Below are positions 30,361 to 40,310 of a stretch of 54,890 nt of DNA, piece by piece. Made by a program: the position numbers and the translations under genes. The stretch spans positions 1-54,890 of the forward strand of contig CADBYC010000010.1 of assembly GCA_902798755.1 (NCBI GenBank). Reading direction: 5' to 3'. Under the pieces are notes generated by a model. The model was not told the origin of the DNA and ran no database searches. It saw nothing but the letters and a program-made list of their open reading frames with translations. The number at the start of each line of letters is the position of its first letter. The stretch's first letter is position 1. The stretch is from an uncultured Ruminococcus sp. (GTDB lineage: Bacteria > Bacillota > Clostridia > Oscillospirales > Acutalibacteraceae).

Positions 30361-31458
30361 ATGAAATTTCAATGCATGAGAACAGATTTGTCTAACGCGG
30401 CTTCCAATGTATCGCGCGCTGTCGCTTCGAAAGCGACCACTCCCGCGCTGGAGGGCGTTTTGATCAAGGCATACGGCAGTCAGTTGGAAATTTGCGGTTA
30501 TGATCTCGAGATCGGTATTGTGACAAAGATCGACGCTTCCGTTTCGGAAGAGGGAGAGATCGTTGTATCCGCCAGATTATTCAACGAGATCGTTCGCAAG
30601 CTGCCCGAGGAGATCGTCGGCATCGAGACAGACGACAGAATGATCACCTATATCCACTCCGGCGCGGCGGATTATCAGATCATCGGTATCAGCTCGACAG
30701 AGTATCCCGAGCTGCCGAACGTTGAGGAGATCAGCGGACTGACGCTGAACGCGGAGATTTTGAAGAATATGATCCGCCAGACGGTTTTCGCGACCTCGGA
30801 TAATATGGCAAAGCCGATCTACACGGGTTCTCTGTTTGAAATCAAGGACGGACTGTTCAAGATTGAGGCGGTCGACGGCTTCCGTATGGCGATTCGTGAG
30901 GAAAATGTGGACAGCGACGTAGAAGCAAAATTCGTTGTACCCGGCAAAACGCAGAATGAGATCTTGAAGCTGATCACCGATAATAAAAAGGACGTCGCGA
31001 TCACGGTCGGTCCCCGTCATATCATTTTCAATATTGAGAATTACAGCATTATCTCCCGCTTATTGGAGGGCAACTTCCTCGATTATAAAATGCCCTCGTC
31101 CGCATCGACGGAATTCGTGGTCAATACCCGTATCTTAGCGTCGGCGGTAGAGAGAATGGCGCTGCTGACCAATGAAAAGATCCAGTCTCCCGTTCGCTGT
31201 TCCATCAGCGCGGACGAGATCAAGCTGTCCTGCTCGACTTCTGTCGGCAGAGCGAACGATATGATCCCTGTGTCCGTGATCGGCAACGAGATGGAGATCG
31301 GCTTCAATAACCGTTTTCTGCTCGACGCGCTGAGATATGCCGATACCGACGAGGTTAAGGTGATGCTCAACGGCAGCTTACAGCCGATGATCATCAGACC
31401 GGTAGAGGGTCAGAGTTTTACCTTTTTAGTTGTTCCGATGCGTCTGGCAGCGGAGTAA
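30361..31458 (+). CDS. dnaN: DNA polymerase III sliding clamp (beta subunit)
   Basis: Forms the ring that tethers the replicative polymerase. The 365 residues fit three repeated clamp domains. Recognisable parts are MKFQCMRTDLSNAASNVSRAV at the start, the GVLIKAYGSQLEICGYDLEI strand pair, TEYPELPNVEE, and the C-terminal LNGSLQPMIIRPVEGQS with PMRL, which forms the partner-binding pocket. The ATG follows AAGAGG by 8 bases. It follows dnaA as in most Firmicutes. Confidence 0.97.
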   Translation: MKFQCMRTDLSNAASNVSRAVASKATTPALEGVLIKAYGSQLEICGYDLEIGIVTKIDASVSEEGEIVVSARLFNEIVRKLPEEIVGIETDDRMITYIHSGAADYQIIGISSTEYPELPNVEEISGLTLNAEILKNMIRQTVFATSDNMAKPIYTGSLFEIKDGLFKIEAVDGFRMAIREENVDSDVEAKFVVPGKTQNEILKLITDNKKDVAITVGPRHIIFNIENYSIISRLLEGNFLDYKMPSSASTEFVVNTRILASAVERMALLTNEKIQSPVRCSISADEIKLSCSTSVGRANDMIPVSVIGNEMEIGFNNRFLLDALRYADTDEVKVMLNGSLQPMIIRPVEGQSFTFLVVPMRLAAE

Positions 31459-31884
31459 TATCATAAGAATTAAGTAAGTACTGATTAATTACTATGTCAT
31501 TGCCACGGTCGCTCCCTCGCAATGACTGCGGGGTTGAGAAACGCGCAGATCGAGAATGAAACGTCGTCGTAGGGACGAGCATTGCTCGTCCGGCATCGCA
31601 GATGCTTTTTTCCTCTATCTAAGGATTCCGCCTGATTCTGCGCCCGTCATTCTCGGACGACCAATGGTCGTCCCTACGGAAGCATGGGATTCCCTGTTTG
31701 TTGAGGAGTTGTCCAAATCTTTGATTCGGCTAACAACTCCCATGCAAGGCTCTCCCAAGAAGCGGAACACAAAGTGCGAACGCTGATTGGCTGAGAGCTA
31801 CTGCCGCAAGCTCCCTCGGAATGACTGCGAAAATGCAAACTGCATTAATCAATATTAAATAATAAGAAATAAGAATTGGGAAGT
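31459..31884. repeat. Repeat-filled gap between dnaN and yaaA
   Basis: Holds a family A element (31496-31526), two GTAGGGACGAGCATTGCTCG-type palindromes (31569-31591 and, inverted, 31655-31676) and a family C-like core with TTGTCCAAATCTTTGATTCG near 31711. No gene is seen. CTGATTAATTAC plus the family A start recurs at 52082. Confidence 0.65.
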
Positions 31885-32100
31885 ATGGAAAGAATTACGA
31901 TTAATGAAGAATATATCCGCCTGGATAATCTGATGAAATTCTCAGGTCTATGCGATACGGGCGGCAGAGCGAAATATCTCATTCAAAACGGTGAAGTAAA
32001 GCTCAACGGCGAAGTGTGCACCATGAGAGGAAAGAAGATCAGAACAGGCGACAGGGTAGAATATCAGGGCAGGACGGTAGAGGTAGCAGTTGAAAGTTAA
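31885..32100 (+). CDS. yaaA: S4-domain RNA-binding protein YaaA (RlbA)
   Basis: A 71-residue protein made of one S4 domain: [20 protein letters not shown], then [20 protein letters not shown] and [10 protein letters not shown]. It is the standard small gene between dnaN and recF; in Bacillus it associates with ribosome assembly. The ATG at 31885 gives the family N-terminus. A TTG at 31876 is possible but less likely. Its ribosome site is weak. It overlaps recF by 11 bases. Confidence 0.93.
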   Translation: MERITINEEYIRLDNLMKFSGLCDTGGRAKYLIQNGEVKLNGEVCTMRGKKIRTGDRVEYQGRTVEVAVES

Positions 32101-33190
32101 CGCGCTTCACTTTGAAAATTACAGAAATCTGAAAGATAATACGATCGCGCCGTCCGAGAGAGTGAACGTCATCTACGGAGAGAATGCCAACGGAAAGACC
32201 AATCTGCTCGAGGCGTTGTGGCTCTTTTGCGGCGGTCACTCCTTTCGCGGAGCGAAGGAAAATGAGCTGATCCGCTTTGATCGGGATTTCTTTCGGCTGA
32301 AGATGGATTTTGAGTCGGGAGAGAGGGAACAGTCCGCGGAGATACTCTTTGATAAGAATAAAAAGTGTATCAAGCTCAACGGGGTCGATAAGAATTCTTC
32401 CTCTTACTTGACGGAGGTTTTCTCCGCCGTCGTCTTTTCGCCCGAGCACCTGAGCCTGATCAAACAGGGTCCGAACGTCAGGAGAAGATTTTTAGACGCG
32501 GCGATCTGTCAGCAAAGGATAAGATACGCTTCACTGCTGTCACAGTACAGCAGGATTATTGTCCAGCGAAACGCGCTGCTCAAGGATATCTATAAAAATA
32601 AAGATCTGAAAGAAACTCTCTTTATCTGGGACGACAGCCTGTCGGTCGTCGGCGCGCAGATCATCAAGGAGCGTTTTGAATATATCAGACAAATGAGAGA
32701 ATCGGCAAAGATATTTCATAAAGGAATATCGGGAGATAAAGAAGAACTCGATATCATTTGTCAATGTACGGCGAAGGCTGAGGAGAATGACAGCATTGAA
32801 ATCATTCGCGATAAGCTGAAAAACGCGTTCTTAGCCTCTCGGCATGAGGACTATCACACGGGATATACCTCCGTCGGCCCTCACAGAGATGATCTTGATA
32901 TCAAGATCAACGGTATCTCCGCGAGAAGATTCGGCTCTCAGGGACAACAGCGCTCGGCGGTGCTGTCGATGAAGCTGAGCGAGGCGGAGCTGCTGTATCG
33001 AAAAAATAATGAAAGACCCGTGATCCTGCTCGACGACGTATTGTCGGAGCTTGACAACAGCCGTCAGGATTTTCTGCTGAACAAGGTGGAGGATTATCAG
33101 GTGTTCGTGACCTGCTGTGAGGAAAGCAACAAGGAACAGCTGAGAAAAGGTAAGGTCTTTTATGTCAATAATGGAGAGGTAACGGAATGA
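32090..33190 (+). CDS. recF: DNA replication and repair protein RecF
   Basis: An SMC-like ATPase that helps load RecA at gapped DNA. The 366 residues show LHFENYRNL at the N-terminus, Walker [10 protein letters not shown] at 30-38, the family segment FVFS-like [20 protein letters not shown], the signature [20 protein letters not shown] and Walker [18 protein letters not shown]. The start is a TTG at 32090 inside yaaA after GAGG. The stop shares ATGA with remB, so yaaA, recF and remB are tightly coupled. Confidence 0.96.
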   Translation: MKVNALHFENYRNLKDNTIAPSERVNVIYGENANGKTNLLEALWLFCGGHSFRGAKENELIRFDRDFFRLKMDFESGEREQSAEILFDKNKKCIKLNGVDKNSSSYLTEVFSAVVFSPEHLSLIKQGPNVRRRFLDAAICQQRIRYASLLSQYSRIIVQRNALLKDIYKNKDLKETLFIWDDSLSVVGAQIIKERFEYIRQMRESAKIFHKGISGDKEELDIICQCTAKAEENDSIEIIRDKLKNAFLASRHEDYHTGYTSVGPHRDDLDIKINGISARRFGSQGQQRSAVLSMKLSEAELLYRKNNERPVILLDDVLSELDNSRQDFLLNKVEDYQVFVTCCEESNKEQLRKGKVFYVNNGEVTE

Positions 33191-33438
33191 AATATCTTCA
33201 TTTGGGTAAAGATACCTCTATCGAGATCAGTAATATCGTCGGTATCTTTGATCTGGATACCAGTACCGTGAGCAAGCACACGAGAGATTTTCTGAGCGTA
33301 TGCGAAAAAGAAAACAGGATCGTCAACGTCAGCTACGAATTGCCGAAATCGTATATTCTGTATGACTTCGGCGGCGAATACTCGGTCTATCTCTCGCCCT
33401 TGAATACGGCGACGCTGACAAAGCGTATGACAGAGTAA
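33187..33438 (+). CDS. remB: Extracellular matrix regulator RemB (DUF370 family)
   Basis: An 83-residue small DNA-binding-type protein of the RemA/RemB (DUF370) family, normally placed between recF and gyrB. Visible: YLHLGKDTSIEISNIVGIFD, LDTSTVSKHTRDFL and SYILYDFGGEYSVYLSPL. In Bacillus the RemA relative switches on matrix and osmoprotection genes. The role of RemB is less clear. Its start overlaps the recF stop (ATGA). Confidence 0.9.
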   Translation: MKYLHLGKDTSIEISNIVGIFDLDTSTVSKHTRDFLSVCEKENRIVNVSYELPKSYILYDFGGEYSVYLSPLNTATLTKRMTE

Positions 33439-33514
33439 AATTAACGATGAAAGTACAAAAGCGATTTTACCCTCGCTATGCCTGGGTGGAATATTGGATC
33501 TCTTTTAAATTGGT

Positions 33515-33651
33515 TGAGATTGCCACATCGTCGTCGCTCGCCGTACTTGGTAGGCATATCCGGTTGGTATGCCTTGACCTCGTGTGGCGGCTCCTCCTCT
33601 CCCCAACATGCAGGGGCGTGTCGGAGACCCCTTTGAGAGCCTCGCAATGAC
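33515..33651. repeat. Composite repeat, family E (137 bp, inverted)
   Basis: The reverse of 10844-10980 with the same length and few differences: TGAGATTGCCACATCGTCG, GGCATATCCGGTTGGTATGC, GGCGGCTCCTCCTCTCCCC, CTCGCAATGAC. Confidence 0.8.
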
Positions 33652-33664
33652 TAATTAATATAGA

Positions 33665-33700
33665 TTGAGATTGCCACGGGCTATGCCCTCGCAATGACTA
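33665..33700. repeat. Short palindromic repeat, family A
   Basis: TGAGATTGCCACGGGC / GCCCTCGCAATGAC, 13 bases after the family E copy. Confidence 0.65.
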
Positions 33701-33732
33701 TTATATAAATAAAAACAGAAAAGGGAAAAGCT

Positions 33733-34344
33733 ATGAATAAATGTAAATGTCCGTACTGCGGTAAGCGTATCTCCTATTTTACCGCGCTCTCTATCCGCAG
33801 GAGAGGAGAATACTACTGTAAGAAATGCAAGAAAGAGAGTAATGTCCATATCAATAAGACGATATGGGTGATGTTCTTCGCCGCTTTGGTGCTGGCGTTG
33901 ATCATCATGGGATATTACCTGTTCCTGACGAATAAAGAGAATCTGTGGTTCGTCCTGTTTGTGGCGATACCGTTTATCCTGTTCTATCTGTTCTCGCCGC
34001 TGTTCGTCAGACTCAGTCCGAAGAAGAAATTTCAGGATTCTCTGTACGATACGGATATGGTCAATACGCCGAATATCGAGCCTGATCCGACGATGGCAAC
34101 CTCGGCAAAGGTCACTCCCGCCTTTGTGGACGATATCGTTTTAGGCGACGAGGATTATAAGCCCGCGATCAACTCGGATATTTTCAACGCGATTAAGGAA
34201 GATCGCAAGGTAGTAGCAGAGACCGACGGCGGTACGAAAGCCTTCGATAAATTTGAGAATATCTCCAGCTCGGGTTCGGATTTAGGCGAAACAAAGCTGG
34301 TAGGCAATATCAAGAACGTTTCCGACGACGGAACGGGCTATTGA
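33733..34344 (+). CDS. Zinc-ribbon membrane protein
   Basis: A 203-residue protein. Residues 1-35 form a zinc ribbon (CPYC at 6-9, CKKC at 29-32) of the short CxxC-20-CxxC type. Two membrane spans follow, at about 45-66 and 71-92, then a 110-residue acidic soluble tail rich in Asp/Ser/Thr without a known motif. The ATG follows AAAGGG. It lies 15 bases before a related smaller gene (34360-34683), and both stand between remB and gyrB. The ribbon and tail probably face the cytoplasm. Function is unknown; the position suggests co-expression with replication genes. Confidence 0.75.
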   Translation: MNKCKCPYCGKRISYFTALSIRRRGEYYCKKCKKESNVHINKTIWVMFFAALVLALIIMGYYLFLTNKENLWFVLFVAIPFILFYLFSPLFVRLSPKKKFQDSLYDTDMVNTPNIEPDPTMATSAKVTPAFVDDIVLGDEDYKPAINSDIFNAIKEDRKVVAETDGGTKAFDKFENISSSGSDLGETKLVGNIKNVSDDGTGY

Positions 34345-34359
34345 TAACGGGTAGTATTT

Positions 34360-34683
34360 ATGTTTCGGCTGCCTGTATGCCCGCATTGCGGGACCGTGTA
34401 TCGGTATAAGGAAACAAAAGAAGCAATCAGGAATAAGGAAAATATCTGTTATCACTGCCAAAAAAAGTTCAGGGCAAAGAGGTTTCCTTATCTGCTGGTC
34501 GGAGCGCTGATCCCGCTCGCGGTGTGTATTGCTTTCAATATTTTTCTGATGACAAGAATGACAAATTTAGATCTGATCCCGCTATTCGCGGCGACGCTGA
34601 TTTGTATTTTGATCATATATCTGATCATTCCGTTTTTTACCAAGTTCAAAAAGACGGAAGAGGAAAGAACCAATAAGAAATGA
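34360..34683 (+). CDS. Small zinc-ribbon membrane protein
   Basis: A 107-residue protein with an N-terminal zinc ribbon (CPHC at 7-10, CYHC at 30-33) and two membrane spans, about 43-63 and 72-93, ending in a Lys/Glu tail. It shares the ribbon spacing and topology of the gene just upstream and is likely a paralogue without the long tail. The ribosome site is weak, so translation may be coupled to the previous gene, whose stop is 15 bases away. Function unknown. Confidence 0.75.
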   Translation: MFRLPVCPHCGTVYRYKETKEAIRNKENICYHCQKKFRAKRFPYLLVGALIPLAVCIAFNIFLMTRMTNLDLIPLFAATLICILIIYLIIPFFTKFKKTEEERTNKK

Positions 34684-34700
34684 TCGGTCACGATTGGTAA

Positions 34701-36758
<2,058 letters not shown>

Positions 36759-36782
36759 TAATCGGATCAATAAAAAGAATAG

Positions 36783-36824
36783 ATTGTTTGAGTAAATAAG
36801 TGTAACTCGCTTTACTCGAACAAT
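36783..36824. other. Long stem-loop between gyrB and gyrA
   Basis: ATTGTTTGAGTAAA pairs with TTTACTCGAACAAT (13 of 14 Watson-Crick, one wobble) around a 14-base loop. No T-run follows, so it is not a clear terminator. Confidence 0.5.
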
Positions 36825-36830
36825 AATAAA

Positions 36831-36879
36831 ATCCCTCAGTCGCCATAGGGCGACAGCTCCCTTTACCAAAGGGAGCCTG
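36831..36879. repeat. Palindromic repeat, family C
   Basis: ATCCCTCAGTCGCCATAGGG, then CGACAGCTCCC and TTTACCAAAGGGAGCC. It sits in the gyrA leader, ending 21 bases before the start. Confidence 0.7.
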
Positions 36880-36899
36880 AGAGTAAATGAGGTGTTATT

Positions 36900-39470
36900 T
36901 TGGATAACGAGAACAAGAACAATAATATGGAAAATGAGGATTTTGAAGCGGAATATGCCGATATGATGGAACATACCGAATTCAGCTCCGGTAAGGTCAT
37001 CGACGTCGATATCAACCGCGAGATGCGCAAGTCGTTCCTCGATTACTCGATGAGCGTTATCGTATCGCGCGCGCTGCCCGACGTACGCGACGGCTTGAAG
37101 CCCGTACACAGACGAATCCTCTACAATATGTATGAGAACGGTATCACCGCGTCAAAGCCGCACAGAAAGTGCGCGTATACCGTCGGTGAAGTGCTGGGTA
37201 AATATCACCCTCATGGCGACGCTTCCGTTTATGACGCGATGGTAAGATTGGCGCAGGATTTCTCGATGCGCTATATGCTGGTAGACGGTCACGGTAACTT
37301 TGGTTCCGTTGACGGCGACCCGCCGGCGGCTTATCGTTACACCGAGAGCCGTATGAGCAAGATTGCCTCGGAAATGCTGGCGGATATTGATAAGGATACC
37401 GTCGATTTTATGCCGACCTTTGACGATGTACTGACAGAGCCGACGGTACTGCCCGCGCGTTTCCCGAACCTGTTGGTCAACGGCTCGAGCGGTATTGCGG
37501 TCGGTATGGCGACCAATATTCCGCCGCATAACTTAGGCGAGACGATCGACGCGATGTGTCTTTTGATCGACAATCCCGAGGCGGAGATCGCCGACCTGAT
37601 GGAATGTATGCCCGGTCCGGACTTCCCGACAGGCGGCATGATCATGGGTCGGTCGGGTATCCGCGCCGCTTACGCGACCGGCAGAGGCAGGATCATCGTG
37701 CGCGCGAAAACGGAGATCGTCGAAGCGAAGAACGGCAGATTCAAGATCGTCGTCACGGAGATTCCTTACGGCGTGAATAAGGCAAAATTAATAGAAAATA
37801 TCGCGACCTTAGTCAAGGATAAAAGGCTCGACGGTATCTCGAATATTGAGGATCACTCCGACAGAAACGGTATGCATATCGAGATCGATATCAAGCGAGA
37901 GGCTTCGCCTCAGGTGGTGCTGAACCATCTGTTCAAGATGACGCAGCTGCAGACGACCTTCGGCGCAATTCTGCTCTCTATCGTCAACGGCGAGCCACGC
38001 GTACTGTCGCTCAAAGAGATGCTGCAGTACTACATCGAGTACCAGGAAAAGGTCATCGAAAGAAGAACGATCTTTGACCTGCGCAAGGCGAAAGAGCGCA
38101 TGCACATCTTAGAGGGTTTGAAGATCGCGATCGACTTCATCGACGAGGTCATCGCCATCATCAGAAAATCGAAGGATCAGGCGGCGGCAAAGATAGCGCT
38201 GTGCGAGCGTTTCGGACTTGATGACATTCAGGCACAGGCGATCGTCAGCATGCGACTGGGTCAGCTGACCAATATGGAGCAGGCGAAGATCGAAGAGGAG
38301 ATCGCGGGCCTGGCTGAGAAAATCAAAGAATATAACGAGATCATCGAAAGCGAAGCAAAACGCCTTGAGATCGTCAAGGAAGAGGCGATGGAGATCCGCA
38401 ATAAGTACGCCGATCCGAGAAGAACGGAGATATGCGCCGTGACGGGCGAGGTGGATATCGAGGATCTGATTCCGCAGGAGGACTGCGTCGTGACGATGAC
38501 GAAGTTCGGATATATCAAGCGTATGCCGCATGATACCTATAAGACCCAGCGCAGAGGCGGCAGAGGCGTTGCGGGTATGACCCGCCGTGACGAGGACGTC
38601 GCGACGGAGATGTTCCTGTCGAATTCTCACGACTATAACCTGTTCTTTACCAACAAGGGCAGAGTATACCGCATCAAGTGCTATGAGATTCCCGAAAGCA
38701 CCCGCCAGAGCAAGGGCATCAATATCGCTAATATCCTGCCGCTCGGTGCGGATGAAAAGGTGACCTCGATGATCCGTATCCCCGCCTTTGAGGAGGACAA
38801 GTACCTGATCATGGTTACCAAACAGGGTATCATCAAGCGAATCGCGCTGACGGCGTATGATACCGCGAGAAAAGGCGGTCTGATCGCGCTCGACCTGAAC
38901 GAGGGCGACGAGCTGGCTTGGGTACGTATGACCGACGGCAATAATGAGGTCATCATCGCAACCAAGAAGGGTATGGCGATACGCTTCAGAGAGACCGACG
39001 TCCGTCCGATGGGACGACTAGCGCGCGGCGTCAAGGCAATGAAGCTCAAAGAGGGCGACAGCATTGTCGGCATGAGCATTATCGAGCCCGATAAGCTGAT
39101 CCTGACCGTTTCGGAGACAGGTTACGGACGACTCAGCTCGCCTGACGATTACCGCTTGCAGAGTAGAGGCGGTAAGGGTCTGACAAACTATCACGTCAAC
39201 AAATACGGCGACGTTGCGGCGCTGACCGTAGTACCGCTCGAGGACGACGTGATCATCATCAGCGAAAACGGTGTTATCATCAGGATACTTGCTTCGACTA
39301 TCCGAGTATGCTCCCGTCCCGCAAAGGGCGTAACGGTCATGAAGATCAAGGGAGATAACAAGGTGGTATCCGTATCCGGCGCGCCGCATGATGAAGACGA
39401 GGCGCAAAGCGCGGAGAACGATGAAAACGCGGAGAACCCTGAGGATATGGTAGATGATACTGACAACTGA
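36900..39470 (+). CDS. gyrA: DNA gyrase subunit A
   Basis: The DNA cleavage and wrapping subunit. The 856 residues start at a TTG after GAGGTG. Seen: [20 protein letters not shown], the quinolone-site region [20 protein letters not shown], the catalytic tyrosine in YRYTESRM, and [14 protein letters not shown]. The six-blade C-terminal domain contains the GyrA box QRRGGRG that marks gyrase rather than ParC. At E. coli position 83 the residue is Ala, not Ser, with Ser at 84 and Asp at 87. The C-terminus is an acidic tail ([19 protein letters not shown]). Confidence 0.97.
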   Translation: MDNENKNNNMENEDFEAEYADMMEHTEFSSGKVIDVDINREMRKSFLDYSMSVIVSRALPDVRDGLKPVHRRILYNMYENGITASKPHRKCAYTVGEVLGKYHPHGDASVYDAMVRLAQDFSMRYMLVDGHGNFGSVDGDPPAAYRYTESRMSKIASEMLADIDKDTVDFMPTFDDVLTEPTVLPARFPNLLVNGSSGIAVGMATNIPPHNLGETIDAMCLLIDNPEAEIADLMECMPGPDFPTGGMIMGRSGIRAAYATGRGRIIVRAKTEIVEAKNGRFKIVVTEIPYGVNKAKLIENIATLVKDKRLDGISNIEDHSDRNGMHIEIDIKREASPQVVLNHLFKMTQLQTTFGAILLSIVNGEPRVLSLKEMLQYYIEYQEKVIERRTIFDLRKAKERMHILEGLKIAIDFIDEVIAIIRKSKDQAAAKIALCERFGLDDIQAQAIVSMRLGQLTNMEQAKIEEEIAGLAEKIKEYNEIIESEAKRLEIVKEEAMEIRNKYADPRRTEICAVTGEVDIEDLIPQEDCVVTMTKFGYIKRMPHDTYKTQRRGGRGVAGMTRRDEDVATEMFLSNSHDYNLFFTNKGRVYRIKCYEIPESTRQSKGINIANILPLGADEKVTSMIRIPAFEEDKYLIMVTKQGIIKRIALTAYDTARKGGLIALDLNEGDELAWVRMTDGNNEVIIATKKGMAIRFRETDVRPMGRLARGVKAMKLKEGDSIVGMSIIEPDKLILTVSETGYGRLSSPDDYRLQSRGGKGLTNYHVNKYGDVAALTVVPLEDDVIIISENGVIIRILASTIRVCSRPAKGVTVMKIKGDNKVVSVSGAPHDEDEAQSAENDENAENPEDMVDDTDN

Positions 39471-39480
39471 TCAATTCGGT

Positions 39481-39565
39481 TGAGATTGCCACAGCCTCTG
39501 ATGAGGCTTCGCAATGACGATTGAAAACGGTTGAGATTGCCACGGGATAAATCCCTCGCAATGAC
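39481..39565. repeat. Two tandem family A repeats
   Basis: TGAGATTGCCACAGCCTC / GCTTCGCAATGAC and, 12 bases on, TGAGATTGCCACGGGA / CCCTCGCAATGAC. They fill the gyrA-zapA gap. Confidence 0.7.
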
Positions 39566-39584
39566 GATTAATAAGAGGAAAAGT

Positions 39585-40310
39585 ATGGAAAATAATAAGA
39601 TCAAGGTGACGGTGTTCGTCGCGGGTCAGCGATTCAACATCATCACCGACAAAAGTGAAAAATATGTGCGCGATATCGCGGACGAGATCGACGCGAGGAT
39701 TAACTCGTTGGTCGTATCGCAGGAAATGACACGTGAGCGCGCGGCGGTGCTGACGGCGCTGGATTATGCCGACGACAGCGAGCTGGATAAGGAAAATATC
39801 AGCGCAGTCAAAGAGCAGATGAAGGATTATCTCAAAGAGATCGAGCGCTTGCAGGATAATAACGCGAAGATCATCAGGGATTATAACAGCCTGAAAGCGG
39901 AGTATGAAAGACTGATCGAGCAGAATCGCTCCGCGGAGGACTGCCAAAAGGCGCTGGAGGAAAGCGAGAAGAAAGTCGCTGAGCTTCAGGAAGAAAACGG
40001 GCAATTAAAGCAGAAGATAGAATCCTTGAAAGAGCAGTCGGCGACTGTGGTCGATCCTGATATTTCCGAAGAAATACCGCTGCCCGAGGAGCCTCCTGTC
40101 GAGGAAGAAGAAAAGATCACGGCGGAGGACGACCTGTTCTTTGACGATACGGAAGATGAAGAACAGGTCAAGCCCGAAAAGAAGAAAAAGAATCGCCACA
40201 ATCACAGTCATGTGAATCCGTATCAGCAGAAGGCAAAGCAGAAGGAACAGGGCTATACCCAGCAAAGACAATATACTTTCTTTGATATTGATGAACAGGA
40301 ATCTGATTGA
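39585..40310 (+). CDS. zapA: Cell division protein ZapA-like
   Basis: A 241-residue protein. Residues 1-85 match ZapA, which bundles FtsZ filaments: KVTVFVAGQRFNIITDKSEK, YVRDIADEIDARINSLV and RAAVLTALDYADD. A long coiled coil follows (about 75-165), then an acidic Pro/Glu region and a Lys/His/Gln-rich tail. It is longer than the about 90-residue core family, as is common in Clostridia. The ATG follows AAGAGG; an upstream frame runs through repeats. The last 20 bases overlap the U32 gene. Confidence 0.85.
   Translation: MENNKIKVTVFVAGQRFNIITDKSEKYVRDIADEIDARINSLVVSQEMTRERAAVLTALDYADDSELDKENISAVKEQMKDYLKEIERLQDNNAKIIRDYNSLKAEYERLIEQNRSAEDCQKALEESEKKVAELQEENGQLKQKIESLKEQSATVVDPDISEEIPLPEEPPVEEEEKITAEDDLFFDDTEDEEQVKPEKKKKNRHNHSHVNPYQQKAKQKEQGYTQQRQYTFFDIDEQESD

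Noticed and set aside
39481-39565. Tandem family A repeats as a CRISPR array
   Set aside because: Only two units, cores inside the repeat rather than spacers between them, and no cas genes.
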